64,000 nt of DNA from positions 842,501-906,500 of the forward strand of contig NZ_CP009048.1 of the NCBI RefSeq assembly GCF_000746525.1, given 5' to 3'. Below, in pieces: positions 13,547 through 21,454 of the stretch; position 1 is the stretch's first letter; each line of letters starts with the position of its first letter. A program made the translations under genes and the position numbers. The notes under the pieces were generated by a model. It was not told where the DNA came from. It saw only the letters and a list, made by a program, of their open reading frames with translations, and ran no database searches. Origin of the DNA: Pseudomonas alkylphenolica. GTDB lineage: Bacteria > Pseudomonadota > Gammaproteobacteria > Pseudomonadales > Pseudomonadaceae.

Positions 13547-13560
13547 GCCCGGAGCCGAGC

Positions 13561-14508
13561 ATGCAAATCAAACTCGCCAACCCTCGCGGCTTCTGCGCGG
13601 GCGTGGATCGGGCGATCGAGATCGTCAACCGCGCCCTGGAAGTCTTCGGTCCGCCGATCTATGTGCGTCACGAAGTGGTGCACAACAAGTTCGTGGTCGA
13701 AGACCTGCGCGCCCGCGGCGCCATCTTTGTCGAAGAACTGGACCAGGTGCCGAATGACGTCATCGTCATCTTCAGCGCTCACGGTGTTTCCCAGGCTGTG
13801 CGCCAGGAAGCAGCCGGGCGCGGTCTGAAAGTGTTCGATGCAACCTGCCCGCTGGTCACCAAGGTGCATATTGAGGTGGCGCGCTACAGCCGCGACGGCC
13901 GCGAATGCATCCTGATCGGCCACGAAGGTCATCCGGAAGTCGAAGGCACCATGGGCCAGTACGACGCCAGTAACGGCGGCGCAATCTACCTGGTCGAAGA
14001 CGAGGAAGACGTAGCCCAGCTGCAGGTCAATAACCCGGACAAACTGGCCTTTGTGACCCAGACGACCCTGTCGATGGATGACACCAGCCGTGTGATTGAT
14101 GCCCTGCGTGCGCGCTTCCCGAACATCGGCGGACCGCGCAAGGACGACATCTGCTACGCTACCCAGAACCGCCAGGATGCGGTGAAACAGCTGGCCGACG
14201 AATGTGATGTGGTCCTGGTAGTGGGCAGTCCGAACAGCTCCAACTCCAACCGCCTACGTGAGCTGGCCGAGCGTATGTCGACGCCGGCTTACCTGATCGA
14301 CGGTGCCGAAGACCTGCAGAAAAGCTGGTTTGACGGTGTCGAGCGCATCGGTATCACTGCTGGTGCCTCGGCGCCGGAAGTGCTGGTGCGCGGTGTGATC
14401 GAGCAACTCAGGGCGTGGGGCGCCACCGGCGCCGAAGAGCTGGATGGCCGCGAAGAGAACATCACCTTCTCGATGCCCAAGGAGCTGCGGGTTCGTTCAT
14501 TGATCTGA
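13561..14508 (+). CDS. ispH: 4-hydroxy-3-methylbut-2-enyl diphosphate reductase
   Basis: A 315-residue iron-sulfur enzyme of the final step of the MEP pathway, giving isopentenyl and dimethylallyl diphosphate. The three cluster cysteines are visible in [21 protein letters not shown] and [11 protein letters not shown]; the conserved SSNSNRL motif is also present. The ATG at 13561 ([10 protein letters not shown]) follows cggagccgagc and matches family starts; the frame also opens with a TTG at 13543. Its last 12 bases overlap the convergent fimT-like gene. Confidence 0.97.
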   Translation: MQIKLANPRGFCAGVDRAIEIVNRALEVFGPPIYVRHEVVHNKFVVEDLRARGAIFVEELDQVPNDVIVIFSAHGVSQAVRQEAAGRGLKVFDATCPLVTKVHIEVARYSRDGRECILIGHEGHPEVEGTMGQYDASNGGAIYLVEDEEDVAQLQVNNPDKLAFVTQTTLSMDDTSRVIDALRARFPNIGGPRKDDICYATQNRQDAVKQLADECDVVLVVGSPNSSNSNRLRELAERMSTPAYLIDGAEDLQKSWFDGVERIGITAGASAPEVLVRGVIEQLRAWGATGAEELDGREENITFSMPKELRVRSLI

Positions 14509-15009
14509 CCCGGCAGCCGCGCACAGCGGCTGCTTGATCAACGCATCACGCAGGCTGACTCTGCCGGTGTGCGACAGCACCACCTGATAGTGACTCAGCG
14601 CTTCGGGACGTTGGCAAACATGCAGCGTCCCGGCCTGAAAGGCGCCTCCCTCCCGCAGAGGCACACCCAGGCCATTGAAACCTACCTGCCGGGCCACCGG
14701 CTGGTTTCCAACAATGATCGTTCGTCCATTGCTGCGCCATTCATGCAGCAGTTGCGGGCTGTCGTGCTCGACAATCATCTGCCAGCCCTTACTCCAGTCT
14801 GCCTCCAGAGCTTGCAGGCGCACGTTGCTATTGCGCAGCAGCGCCTCACTGCGCGCGGTGCGTAGCGCCTGGGCCAGGTCTTTGGCCGCAACCTGCCGCT
14901 GTAGTCCGCTACTCATGGTGTTGTAAGCCGGAACGCTCATCTGCGTAAGCAGCCCGAGTAGGGCTGATGCGAACAAGATTTGAATCAGTGTTACACCCTG
15001 TTGCTTCAC
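14497..15009 (-). CDS. fimT: GspH/FimT-family pseudopilin
   Basis: A 170-residue minor pilin precursor. It has a short leader ending in glycine (MKQQG) followed by the hydrophobic helix [16 protein letters not shown] and a GspH/FimT-type globular domain. The normally invariant glutamate at mature position 5 is glutamine here (TLIQ instead of TLIE) and the +1 residue is Val rather than Phe. Glu5 guides subunit packing in type IV pili, so this subunit may sit at a tip position or be impaired. It is divergent from the pilV-W-X-E genes and overlaps ispH tail to tail. Confidence 0.85.
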   Translation of the reverse strand: MKQQGVTLIQILFASALLGLLTQMSVPAYNTMSSGLQRQVAAKDLAQALRTARSEALLRNSNVRLQALEADWSKGWQMIVEHDSPQLLHEWRSNGRTIIVGNQPVARQVGFNGLGVPLREGGAFQAGTLHVCQRPEALSHYQVVLSHTGRVSLRDALIKQPLCAAAGSDQ

Positions 15010-15116
15010 CGTGCATTCCTCCCTGGAAGTGCTTCGCTATAGGTTCGAAGCTCGTGTCGCTGGCGTCCAGTCGGCCGGGTTGGCAAAGGGCTGTGGAAAA
15101 GTCGCGGAGGTTGGCC

Positions 15117-15335
15117 ATGGATGGCTGGCAGCAACAAGGCATGACGTTGATTGAAGTGCTGGTGGCGATGGCTGTGTTGGGGCTGGGTTTGTTTGCCGCC
15201 GCCGGTTTGCAGGTGCGGGCCTTGCAGGCCACCGAAAGCGCATTGCGTAGCACCCAGGCGGCCTATCTGGCCCATGGCGTGCTCGAGCAGGCCCGTGCTG
15301 GCGAGACGTTACGTAATCAGGACTCCGGGCAGTGA
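15117..15335 (+). CDS. pilV: Short PilV-like minor pilin
   Basis: A 72-residue type IV pilin-like protein with a class III leader and helix (GMTLIEVLVAMAVLGLGLFA). It has a strong ribosome-binding site (cggagg, 7 bases before the ATG). PilV proteins are usually well over 100 residues with a globular beta domain; here only the helix and about 30 further residues remain. The reading frame ends in a GTGA overlap with pilW, so the short form appears genuine rather than a frameshift, although an ancestral deletion is possible. Confidence 0.75.
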   Translation: MDGWQQQGMTLIEVLVAMAVLGLGLFAAAGLQVRALQATESALRSTQAAYLAHGVLEQARAGETLRNQDSGQ

Positions 15336-16003
15336 CCAGGCAAGCGGGTTTCAGCCTGCTGGAAGCGATGCTGGCCCTGAGCCTGGGATTGCTGGTGTTA
15401 CTCGGTGCCAATCGCCTGTTTATTACCGCAAGCCAGTCCTGGCAGGCGCAAGAGGCGGCGGCGCGGATGCAGGAGGATGCGCGTCACGCCCTGCAGCGTC
15501 TGGCCCAGAGTATTCGCATGGCAGGAATGTTCGGTTGTCTGCGTCACGACGCTATGGTCTTCCACGACCCCTTGGCTGCAGATGCATTCGCGCAGCCTGT
15601 GCAAATCACTCGCGGCGCGGATGGGCGCCTGCAGCGTTTGAGCCTGATCAGTGCCGAGGTTGTGCAAGCCAGTGGCCGGCCGGACTGGACCCTGGTCACC
15701 GACTGTCGAACGCAGGCAAATGTGTATGCGGGTATTCGGGCGCCTGAAGCGGGGCAGTTTGCCGTGCCCATCCGGCGTCAGGATTACCGACTGGTAGCCA
15801 ATGAGTTGCGCCTGCGTAGCGGGGCAAGTGATGGGGCACTGGTAGACGGGGTCGGTGAGTTGCAGCTTGAACTGATCAGGGACGGTTCCTCTGGTATTTC
15901 CGTTGTGCACCTCGCCCTGACCCTGACCGACCCACAGCAACGCGTGAGGCCACAGACTTATCGAACAAGCATTGCCCTGGGCAATCGATCGGTTGGGTCA
16001 TGA
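15332..16003 (+). CDS. pilW: PilW-like minor pilin
   Basis: A 223-residue minor pilin precursor starting at GTG (TRQAGFSLLEAMLALSLG), with prepilin cleavage after the glycine and Glu5 present. A PilW-like domain follows, including FGCLRHDAM. In P. aeruginosa the minor pilins form the initiating tip complex of the pilus. The gene overlaps both pilV (GTGA) and pilX (ATGA), so the four pilin genes form one translation-coupled unit. Confidence 0.86.
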   Translation: MTRQAGFSLLEAMLALSLGLLVLLGANRLFITASQSWQAQEAAARMQEDARHALQRLAQSIRMAGMFGCLRHDAMVFHDPLAADAFAQPVQITRGADGRLQRLSLISAEVVQASGRPDWTLVTDCRTQANVYAGIRAPEAGQFAVPIRRQDYRLVANELRLRSGASDGALVDGVGELQLELIRDGSSGISVVHLALTLTDPQQRVRPQTYRTSIALGNRSVGS

Positions 16004-16503
16004 GGCAACGTGGACTGGTTCTGCTGCTTAGTCTGACGTTGGTGTTGCTGCTGGGGTTGCTTGGGTTATCGGCGCTGGGCAGTGCGATCCAGCAAGAGCG
16101 CATGGCGCGCAACCTGTCGAGCACGTTGCAGGCATTCGAACAGGCGCAACAACTGCTGCAACAGGCAGAGTCCAGGGCGTTGGAGCTGGCAGGCCCACGC
16201 TGTGAGTATTGCCTGCCGCCCCCGGAAGTTGGCTTGATTACTTCGGGCGGCGTGTATGCAGGTGTTGGCGCAAGCTCCGGTCTGGCTTGGCAGGCAGGCG
16301 ATCGCGGTTTCTATCTCATTCAGTCCCTGGGGGAGAGCACCAAGGCCAGGCAAATGCCGCCAGAGCTTAAGGTAAGGCTGTATCGAATCACTGCCGTGGC
16401 GCGCAATGGCACTGCCCGCAGTGTGCTGGAGAGCGTGATTGCGCAGCCTGTCGAGCCAACATCGCAACCCTGGCGGCGGATCCTCTGGCGACAGGTCTAT
16501 TAA
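16000..16503 (+). CDS. pilX: PilX-like minor pilin / assembly protein
   Basis: A 167-residue protein with a PilX-type start (MRQRGLVLLLSLTLVLLLGL). It lacks the TLIE consensus, as PilX proteins commonly do, and has the helix continuation GSAIQQERMARN. It contains CEYCLP, which could form a disulfide. It overlaps pilW by ATGA. In P. aeruginosa, pilX is followed by pilY1; here pilE follows after 11 bases. Confidence 0.82.
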   Translation: MRQRGLVLLLSLTLVLLLGLLGLSALGSAIQQERMARNLSSTLQAFEQAQQLLQQAESRALELAGPRCEYCLPPPEVGLITSGGVYAGVGASSGLAWQAGDRGFYLIQSLGESTKARQMPPELKVRLYRITAVARNGTARSVLESVIAQPVEPTSQPWRRILWRQVY

Positions 16504-16514
16504 GGAGCAGGTGC

Positions 16515-16922
16515 ATGAGGCCGCAGAAAGGATTGAGCCTGATCGAACTGTTGATTGTCATCGCTGTGGTCGGCATTCTGGCGAGCATTGCCTACCCCAG
16601 TTACAGTGATCAGGTCAGAAAAGCGGCTCGCACGGAAATTGTCGGCTTGCTGTTCACCAGCGCGCAGCAGCTGGAGCGCCATTACTCTCGTGCGGGACAA
16701 TACAGCGATAGCGAAACACAAGTGACGCCATTGGCGAGCGGCACCGCTCACTATCGCTTGCAAGCGGTACGCGACAAGGAGTCTTTCACCCTGTTGGCAC
16801 GACGCCTTCCCGGTGGCCTGATGATGGCTGATCCGTGCGGTGACTATGTGCTTGACCAGACGGGTGTGCGCGGTAATCCCGAAAGCATCGGGGATGCCGG
16901 CAGTGGTTGCTGGGGTGGCTGA
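16515..16922 (+). CDS. pilE: PilE-like minor pilin
   Basis: A 135-residue minor pilin precursor with a canonical leader and helix (MRPQKGLSLIELLIVIAVVG), Glu5 present, and two C-terminal cysteines (DPCGDY and SGCWGG) in the position of the pilin disulfide loop. A ggagcagg ribosome-binding site precedes the ATG. It is the last gene of the minor pilin cluster. Confidence 0.88.
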   Translation: MRPQKGLSLIELLIVIAVVGILASIAYPSYSDQVRKAARTEIVGLLFTSAQQLERHYSRAGQYSDSETQVTPLASGTAHYRLQAVRDKESFTLLARRLPGGLMMADPCGDYVLDQTGVRGNPESIGDAGSGCWGG

Positions 16923-16959
16923 AGCCTTTCGCGATTTACTTCAGACGTTGGATCGATAG

Positions 16960-18063
16960 ATGACCAAGCAAGTAGTGATAGTCGGCGGCGGAGTGATCGG
17001 CCTGCTGACAGCGTTCAACCTGGCGGCCGAGGTCGAGCAGGTGGTGCTGTGTGATCGCGGTGAGCTGGGACAGGAATCGTCCTGGGCCGGTGGCGGCATT
17101 GTTTCGCCGCTCTATCCCTGGCGCTACAGCCCTGCAGTGACAGCGCTGGCGCACTGGTCGCAGGATTTCTATCCACAGCTGGGTGAGCGTTTGTTCACCA
17201 GTACCGGGGTGGATCCCGAGGTGCATACCACCGGCCTGTACTGGCTGGACCTGGACGACGAAGCCGAGGCTCTGGCCTGGGCCGAGCGGGAAGGGCGGCC
17301 ATTGAGTGCGGTGGATATCTCTGCCGCCTATGATGCGGTGCCAGTACTCGGCGCCGGTTTCCAGCGCGCTATCTACATGGCGGGCGTGGCCAACGTGCGT
17401 AACCCGCGCCTGGTCAAATCGCTCAAGGCGGCGCTGCAGGCGATGCCTAACGTGAGTATTCGCGAGCACTGCGAAATCACCGGCTTCAGCCAGCAGGACG
17501 GGCGTATCACCGGGGTCGAGACGGCTGACGGGCTGATTGCTGGCGAGCGCGTGGTGCTGACTGCCGGTGCCTGGAGTGGCGATCTGTTGCGTCTCCTGGG
17601 CCTGGAGTTGCCGGTCGAGCCGGTCAAAGGGCAGATGATTCTGTTCAAATGCGCCGAAGACTTCCTGCCGAGCATGGTGCTGGCCAAGGGGCGCTACGCC
17701 ATCCCGCGGCGGGACGGCCATATTCTGGTGGGCAGTACCCTGGAGCATGCCGGGTACGACAAGACCCCGACCGCCGAAGCCCTGGAAAGCCTCAAGGCTT
17801 CAGCCATCGAGTTGCTCCCGGCGTTGGCCGACGCTACGCCGGTTGGCCATTGGGCGGGTTTGCGTCCGGGATCGCCCGAGGGCATACCTTACATTGGTGA
17901 AGTGCCGGGCTGGCAGGGTTTGTGGCTGAACTGCGGGCATTACCGCAACGGCCTGGTGCTGGCGCCGGCGTCCTGCCAGTTGTTTGCCGACCTGCTACTG
18001 GGCCGTGAACCGATCATCGATCCACGGCCTTATGCGCCAGCAGGGCGATTGACCGGAGAGTAA
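16960..18063 (+). CDS. thiO: Glycine oxidase ThiO
   Basis: A 367-residue FAD-dependent oxidoreductase of the DAO family. It has the Rossmann motif GGGVIGLLTAFNLA at residues 8-21, followed by SSWAGGGIVSPLYPW and the C-terminal GHYRNGLVLAP motif typical of ThiO. It oxidises glycine to the imine used for the thiazole ring of thiamine. It starts 37 bases after pilE and is followed by a REPIN. Confidence 0.93.
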   Translation: MTKQVVIVGGGVIGLLTAFNLAAEVEQVVLCDRGELGQESSWAGGGIVSPLYPWRYSPAVTALAHWSQDFYPQLGERLFTSTGVDPEVHTTGLYWLDLDDEAEALAWAEREGRPLSAVDISAAYDAVPVLGAGFQRAIYMAGVANVRNPRLVKSLKAALQAMPNVSIREHCEITGFSQQDGRITGVETADGLIAGERVVLTAGAWSGDLLRLLGLELPVEPVKGQMILFKCAEDFLPSMVLAKGRYAIPRRDGHILVGSTLEHAGYDKTPTAEALESLKASAIELLPALADATPVGHWAGLRPGSPEGIPYIGEVPGWQGLWLNCGHYRNGLVLAPASCQLFADLLLGREPIIDPRPYAPAGRLTGE

Positions 18064-18069
18064 AGACAC

Positions 18070-18126
18070 ATCGTGGGGCAAGCCCGCTCCCACAGAGGCT
18101 CGGTGGGAGCGGGCTTGCCCCGCGAT
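18070..18126. repeat. REPIN, copy 2
   Basis: Paired inverted REP units between thiO and a convergent small gene; the first unit has one change (tcgtgggg). Confidence 0.93.
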
Positions 18127-18138
18127 AAAACGGCTGAT

Positions 18139-18369
18139 TCAGCGCTGATCGCCGGGCCCTTGCTCCAGATGCGCCTGGCTGCAATACCACTGTGCTCCCC
18201 GATGCAGGGCGCGGTCACTGGGCAGGTGCACGCCGCAATGGGCGCAGCGCACCATTTTCAGCGGGTCTTCGAGGCTGTTGTCGGGTTTAACAGCATTGCT
18301 GGCCTTGAACTTGCGCCACAGCCAGAAAGCGGCGGCGATCAGGGCGATCCAGAAAAGTAGGCGAACCAT
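18139..18369 (-). CDS. Small membrane protein, PP0621-like family
   Basis: A 76-residue protein with one N-terminal transmembrane helix (LLFWIALIAAAFWLWRKF). A C-terminal zinc-ribbon-like module follows: CAHCGVHLP, then a conserved histidine, then YCSQAHLEQG. This resembles the small conserved Pseudomonas family known as PP0621. Function unknown; the cysteine/histidine module suggests metal binding facing the cytoplasm. It precedes bamD on the same strand. Confidence 0.8.
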   Translation of the reverse strand: MVRLLFWIALIAAAFWLWRKFKASNAVKPDNSLEDPLKMVRCAHCGVHLPSDRALHRGAQWYCSQAHLEQGPGDQR

Positions 18370-18416
18370 GGTGTCCAGCTTTATCAGTGAAGAGCCTTTA
18401 GTCTAGGGCTCGGGCA

Positions 18417-18447
18417 TGAAAAAAGGGAGGCCTCGGCCTCCCTTTAT
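18417..18447. terminator. Terminator downstream of bamD
   Basis: The hairpin aaagggaggcctcggcctccctttat sits 16 bases past the bamD stop on the minus strand; A/T runs on both sides would allow it to act in both directions. Confidence 0.88.
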
Positions 18448-18462
18448 CTGTTGCATGATCGA

Positions 18463-19479
18463 TCAGTCGAACACGCCAAAGGTCATGTAGCTGAACCAGG
18501 AGCGGTCGTCGTTGTTGCCTTCCGCTTCGTGTTGCTCTTCTTCGACGGCGTCGCTGTTCTCTGGCAGCAGTTCGGCCGGAATCGCTTCCTTGGCGTCTTC
18601 GTACTGTTTGATCACGTCCTGGTTGGCGCGGGTTTCACCCGGCGGCAGCGGCGCTTCGGTCTCGATCAGGCCCAGGGTAGCCTTGGACAGCCAGGAGCGG
18701 TTGTCGGCTTCATCCTGCTTGGGCTGGAACTGGCCATCGACCAGGCTCGGGTGATCCGGGTAGTTGAGCTTGAGAGTTTCCAGGCTGGTGGCGGCCAGTT
18801 CGTCCAGGTGCAGACGCATGTAGGCTTCGGTCATCACCGCCAGGCCGTCGCCGACCGATGGGGTTTCCTGGAAGTTCTCGACCACGTAGCGGCCACGGTT
18901 GGCGGCGGCGACATAGGCCTGACGGGTCAGGTAGTAGTCGGCGACGTGGATTTCGTAGGACGCCAGCAGGTTGCGCAGGTAGATCATGCGCTGTTTGGCA
19001 TCTGGCGAGTAACGGCTGTTGGGGAAGCGGCTGGTCAGCTGGGCGAACTCGTTGTACGAATCGCGGGCAGCACCCGGGTCACGCTTGGTCATGTCCAGTG
19101 GCAGGAAGCGCGCCAGCAGGCCACGGTCCTGATCGAAAGAGGTCAGGCCCTTGAGGTAATAGGCGTAGTCGACGTTCGGGTGCTGAGGATGCAAGCGAAT
19201 GAAACGCTCGGCGGCCGACTTGGCGGCTTCTGGCTCGGCGTTCTTGTAGTTCGCGTAGATCAGCTCAAGCTGGGCCTGATCGGCATATCGGCCGAACGGA
19301 TAACGCGATTCCAGGGCCTTGAGCTTGCTGGTGGCGCTGGTGTAGCTGTGGTTGTCCAGATCGGCCTGCGCCTGCTGGTACAGCTCGGCTTCGCTCAGGT
19401 TTTCGTCGACGACTTCCTTCGAAGAACAAGCAGCGGTCAGTCCGAGGATGGCGATCAGCAGCAGGTGTTTCACTTGCAT
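18463..19479 (-). CDS. bamD: Outer membrane assembly lipoprotein BamD
   Basis: A 338-residue lipoprotein with signal peptide and lipobox LTAAC (cysteine at residue 18), then TPR repeats (for example [18 protein letters not shown] and [12 protein letters not shown]). BamD is the essential partner of BamA in insertion of outer-membrane beta-barrels, which would include the OprD-type porin of this window. The C-terminal tail is longer and more acidic than in E. coli BamD, as in other pseudomonads. The start at 19479 ([13 protein letters not shown]) is chosen over the upstream 19563 because it gives a proper signal peptide. It is divergent from rluD. Confidence 0.96.
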   Translation of the reverse strand: MQVKHLLLIAILGLTAACSSKEVVDENLSEAELYQQAQADLDNHSYTSATSKLKALESRYPFGRYADQAQLELIYANYKNAEPEAAKSAAERFIRLHPQHPNVDYAYYLKGLTSFDQDRGLLARFLPLDMTKRDPGAARDSYNEFAQLTSRFPNSRYSPDAKQRMIYLRNLLASYEIHVADYYLTRQAYVAAANRGRYVVENFQETPSVGDGLAVMTEAYMRLHLDELAATSLETLKLNYPDHPSLVDGQFQPKQDEADNRSWLSKATLGLIETEAPLPPGETRANQDVIKQYEDAKEAIPAELLPENSDAVEEEQHEAEGNNDDRSWFSYMTFGVFD

Positions 19480-19629
19480 GGCGGCTTGCGTCCCTATGAC
19501 GGCCGCTGTCTTGGGCGTGGCCGTCCTGTTATGATGAGCACCCCGATGTAACTTGCGGGGCAAAAGACGTCGTATTTAACCACAAGCGTGCAGTCGAAAC
19601 CAAAGGCTGTGCCGCCCGCTGATTCGAGC

Positions 19630-20592
19630 ATGTCCGAGATCATTCAACTTAGCGCAGAGGTGCCGTCCGAATTGGGCGGGCAACGCCTCGACCAAGTCGC
19701 CGCCCAATTGTTCGCTGAGCACTCGCGCTCGCGCCTTTCCACCTGGATCAAGGAGGGGCGCCTGACGGTCGATGGCGCCGTCCTGCGTCCGCGCGATATC
19801 GTCCACGGCGGCTCGCTGCTGGCCCTTGAGGCCGAGCAGGAAGCCCAGGGCGAGTGGGTGGCCCAGGACATCGAGCTGGATATCGTCTATGAAGACGACC
19901 ACATACTGGTGATCAACAAGCCTGCCGGGCTGGTGGTCCACCCGGCTGCGGGCCACGCTGATGGCACCCTGCTCAACGCACTGCTGCACCACGTGCCGGA
20001 CATCATCAATGTCCCGCGCGCCGGCATCGTCCACCGCCTGGACAAGGACACCACCGGTCTGATGGTGGTGGCCAAGACCATCCAGGCGCAGACCCAACTG
20101 GTTGCCCAGTTGCAAAGCCGCAGTGTCAGCCGCATCTATGAATGTATCGTGATCGGTGTGGTCACCGCCGGTGGCAAGATCAATGCCCCGATTGGCCGCC
20201 ATGGCGGGCAACGCCAGCGCATGGCCGTGACCGAAGGCGGCAAGCCGGCTGTCAGTCACTACCGCGTGCTGGAGCGCTTCCGTTCGCATACCCATGTGCG
20301 GGTCAAGCTGGAAACCGGGCGTACCCACCAGATTCGTGTGCACATGGCTCACGTGAACTTCCCGTTGGTCGGCGATCCGGTCTACGGCGGTCGCTTCCGC
20401 ATTCCGCCAGCGGCCAGCCAGACCATGGTCGAAGCCCTCAAGACTTTCCCGCGTCAGGCCCTGCATGCGCGTTTCCTGGAACTGGATCACCCGGTGACCG
20501 GCGAGCGTATGGGCTGGGAATCGTCGCTGCCGGACGATTTCGTCTGGCTGCTGTCGCTGCTCAAGCAGGACCGCGAGGCGTTCGTCGGATGA
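19630..20592 (+). CDS. rluD: 23S rRNA pseudouridine synthase RluD
   Basis: A 320-residue enzyme with an N-terminal S4 RNA-binding domain (GQRLDQVAAQLF, residues about 17-80) and a RluA-family catalytic domain. The active-site aspartate is in HRLDKDTTGLMV; GRTHQIRVHM is also present. It makes the pseudouridines in helix 69 of 23S rRNA. The start at 19630 (MSEIIQLSAEV) matches family members. It overlaps pgeF by ATGA. Confidence 0.96.
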   Translation: MSEIIQLSAEVPSELGGQRLDQVAAQLFAEHSRSRLSTWIKEGRLTVDGAVLRPRDIVHGGSLLALEAEQEAQGEWVAQDIELDIVYEDDHILVINKPAGLVVHPAAGHADGTLLNALLHHVPDIINVPRAGIVHRLDKDTTGLMVVAKTIQAQTQLVAQLQSRSVSRIYECIVIGVVTAGGKINAPIGRHGGQRQRMAVTEGGKPAVSHYRVLERFRSHTHVRVKLETGRTHQIRVHMAHVNFPLVGDPVYGGRFRIPPAASQTMVEALKTFPRQALHARFLELDHPVTGERMGWESSLPDDFVWLLSLLKQDREAFVG

Positions 20593-21329
20593 GTGAGCTG
20601 ACGCACGCCCTGCTGATCCCGGACTGGCCTGCGCCGGCCGCGGTTCGCGCGTGCGTCACCACCCGCTCTGGCGGGGTCAGCCTGCCGCCTTATGAAAGCT
20701 TCAATCTCGGTGACCATGTCGGCGATGCGCCGGATGCAGTAACCGAGAACCGTCGTCGCCTGACCGCCGAGTTCGGCATCCAGCCCGCCTGGCTCAAGCA
20801 GGTGCATGGCGTCGTGGTGGCAGATGCCGACCCTGGCGTAATCGCCGAAGCCGACGCCAGCTGGACCGCCACCCCAGGCATTGCCTGCACGGTGATGACC
20901 GCCGATTGCCTGCCGTTGCTGTTCTGCGACCGTGCCGGCACCCGTGTCGCGGCTGCCCATGCTGGCTGGCGCGGTCTGGCCAACGGGGTCATCGAGGCCA
21001 CCCTGGACCGCCTGAACCTGCCACCTGAAGAGGTGTTGGTGTGGCTGGGCCCGGCCATTGGCCCGCAAGCCTTCGAAGTCGGTCTGGAAGTGCGCGATGC
21101 CTTCACGACCGTTCATCCGGAAACTGCCCAGGCCTTCGTGCCCGGTGTACGCCCGGATAAACTGATGGCCGACATCTATACCCTGGCGCGTCTGCGTCTG
21201 GCCGCCCGTGGTGTAAATGCGGTGTATGGCGGTGGTTTGTGCACCGTGAGCGATCCACGCTTCTATTCTTATCGGTGTACTCCGCAAGGTGGACGCTTCG
21301 CCTCATTGATCTGGCTGGCCCCGCGCTGA
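20589..21329 (+). CDS. pgeF: Peptidoglycan editing factor PgeF (YfiH family)
   Basis: A 246-residue protein of the YfiH/LACC1 polyphenol-oxidase fold. It carries the conserved TTRSGGVS start, MTADCLPLLFCD and the histidine motif HAGWRGLANGV, with a late cysteine in GGLCTVSD. In E. coli PgeF corrects peptidoglycan precursors that carry L-Ser instead of L-Ala. It is translationally coupled to rluD, an arrangement common in proteobacteria. Confidence 0.94.
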   Translation: MSELTHALLIPDWPAPAAVRACVTTRSGGVSLPPYESFNLGDHVGDAPDAVTENRRRLTAEFGIQPAWLKQVHGVVVADADPGVIAEADASWTATPGIACTVMTADCLPLLFCDRAGTRVAAAHAGWRGLANGVIEATLDRLNLPPEEVLVWLGPAIGPQAFEVGLEVRDAFTTVHPETAQAFVPGVRPDKLMADIYTLARLRLAARGVNAVYGGGLCTVSDPRFYSYRCTPQGGRFASLIWLAPR

Positions 21330-21349
21330 CCTGAATCAACCCCGCTAAG

Positions 21350-21378
21350 CTTGAATCCTCCAGAATCACCCTCATCTA
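21350..21378 (+). promoter_or_regulatory. Heat-shock (sigma-32) promoter of clpB
   Basis: CTTGAA at 21350-21355 and CCTCAT(cTA) at 21370-21378 are separated by 14 bases. This is close to the sigma-32 consensus (CTTGAA, 13-15 bases, CCCCAT-T) and lies about 75 bases before the clpB start. The promoter call is from sequence alone. Confidence 0.75.
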
Positions 21379-21454
21379 ATGGGGTATCTCAGGCAGGTTT
21401 ATCTTCATCAGGTGTGTCCATCGCTCCGGCCTGCCCATAAAAGGAAGGTAACTT

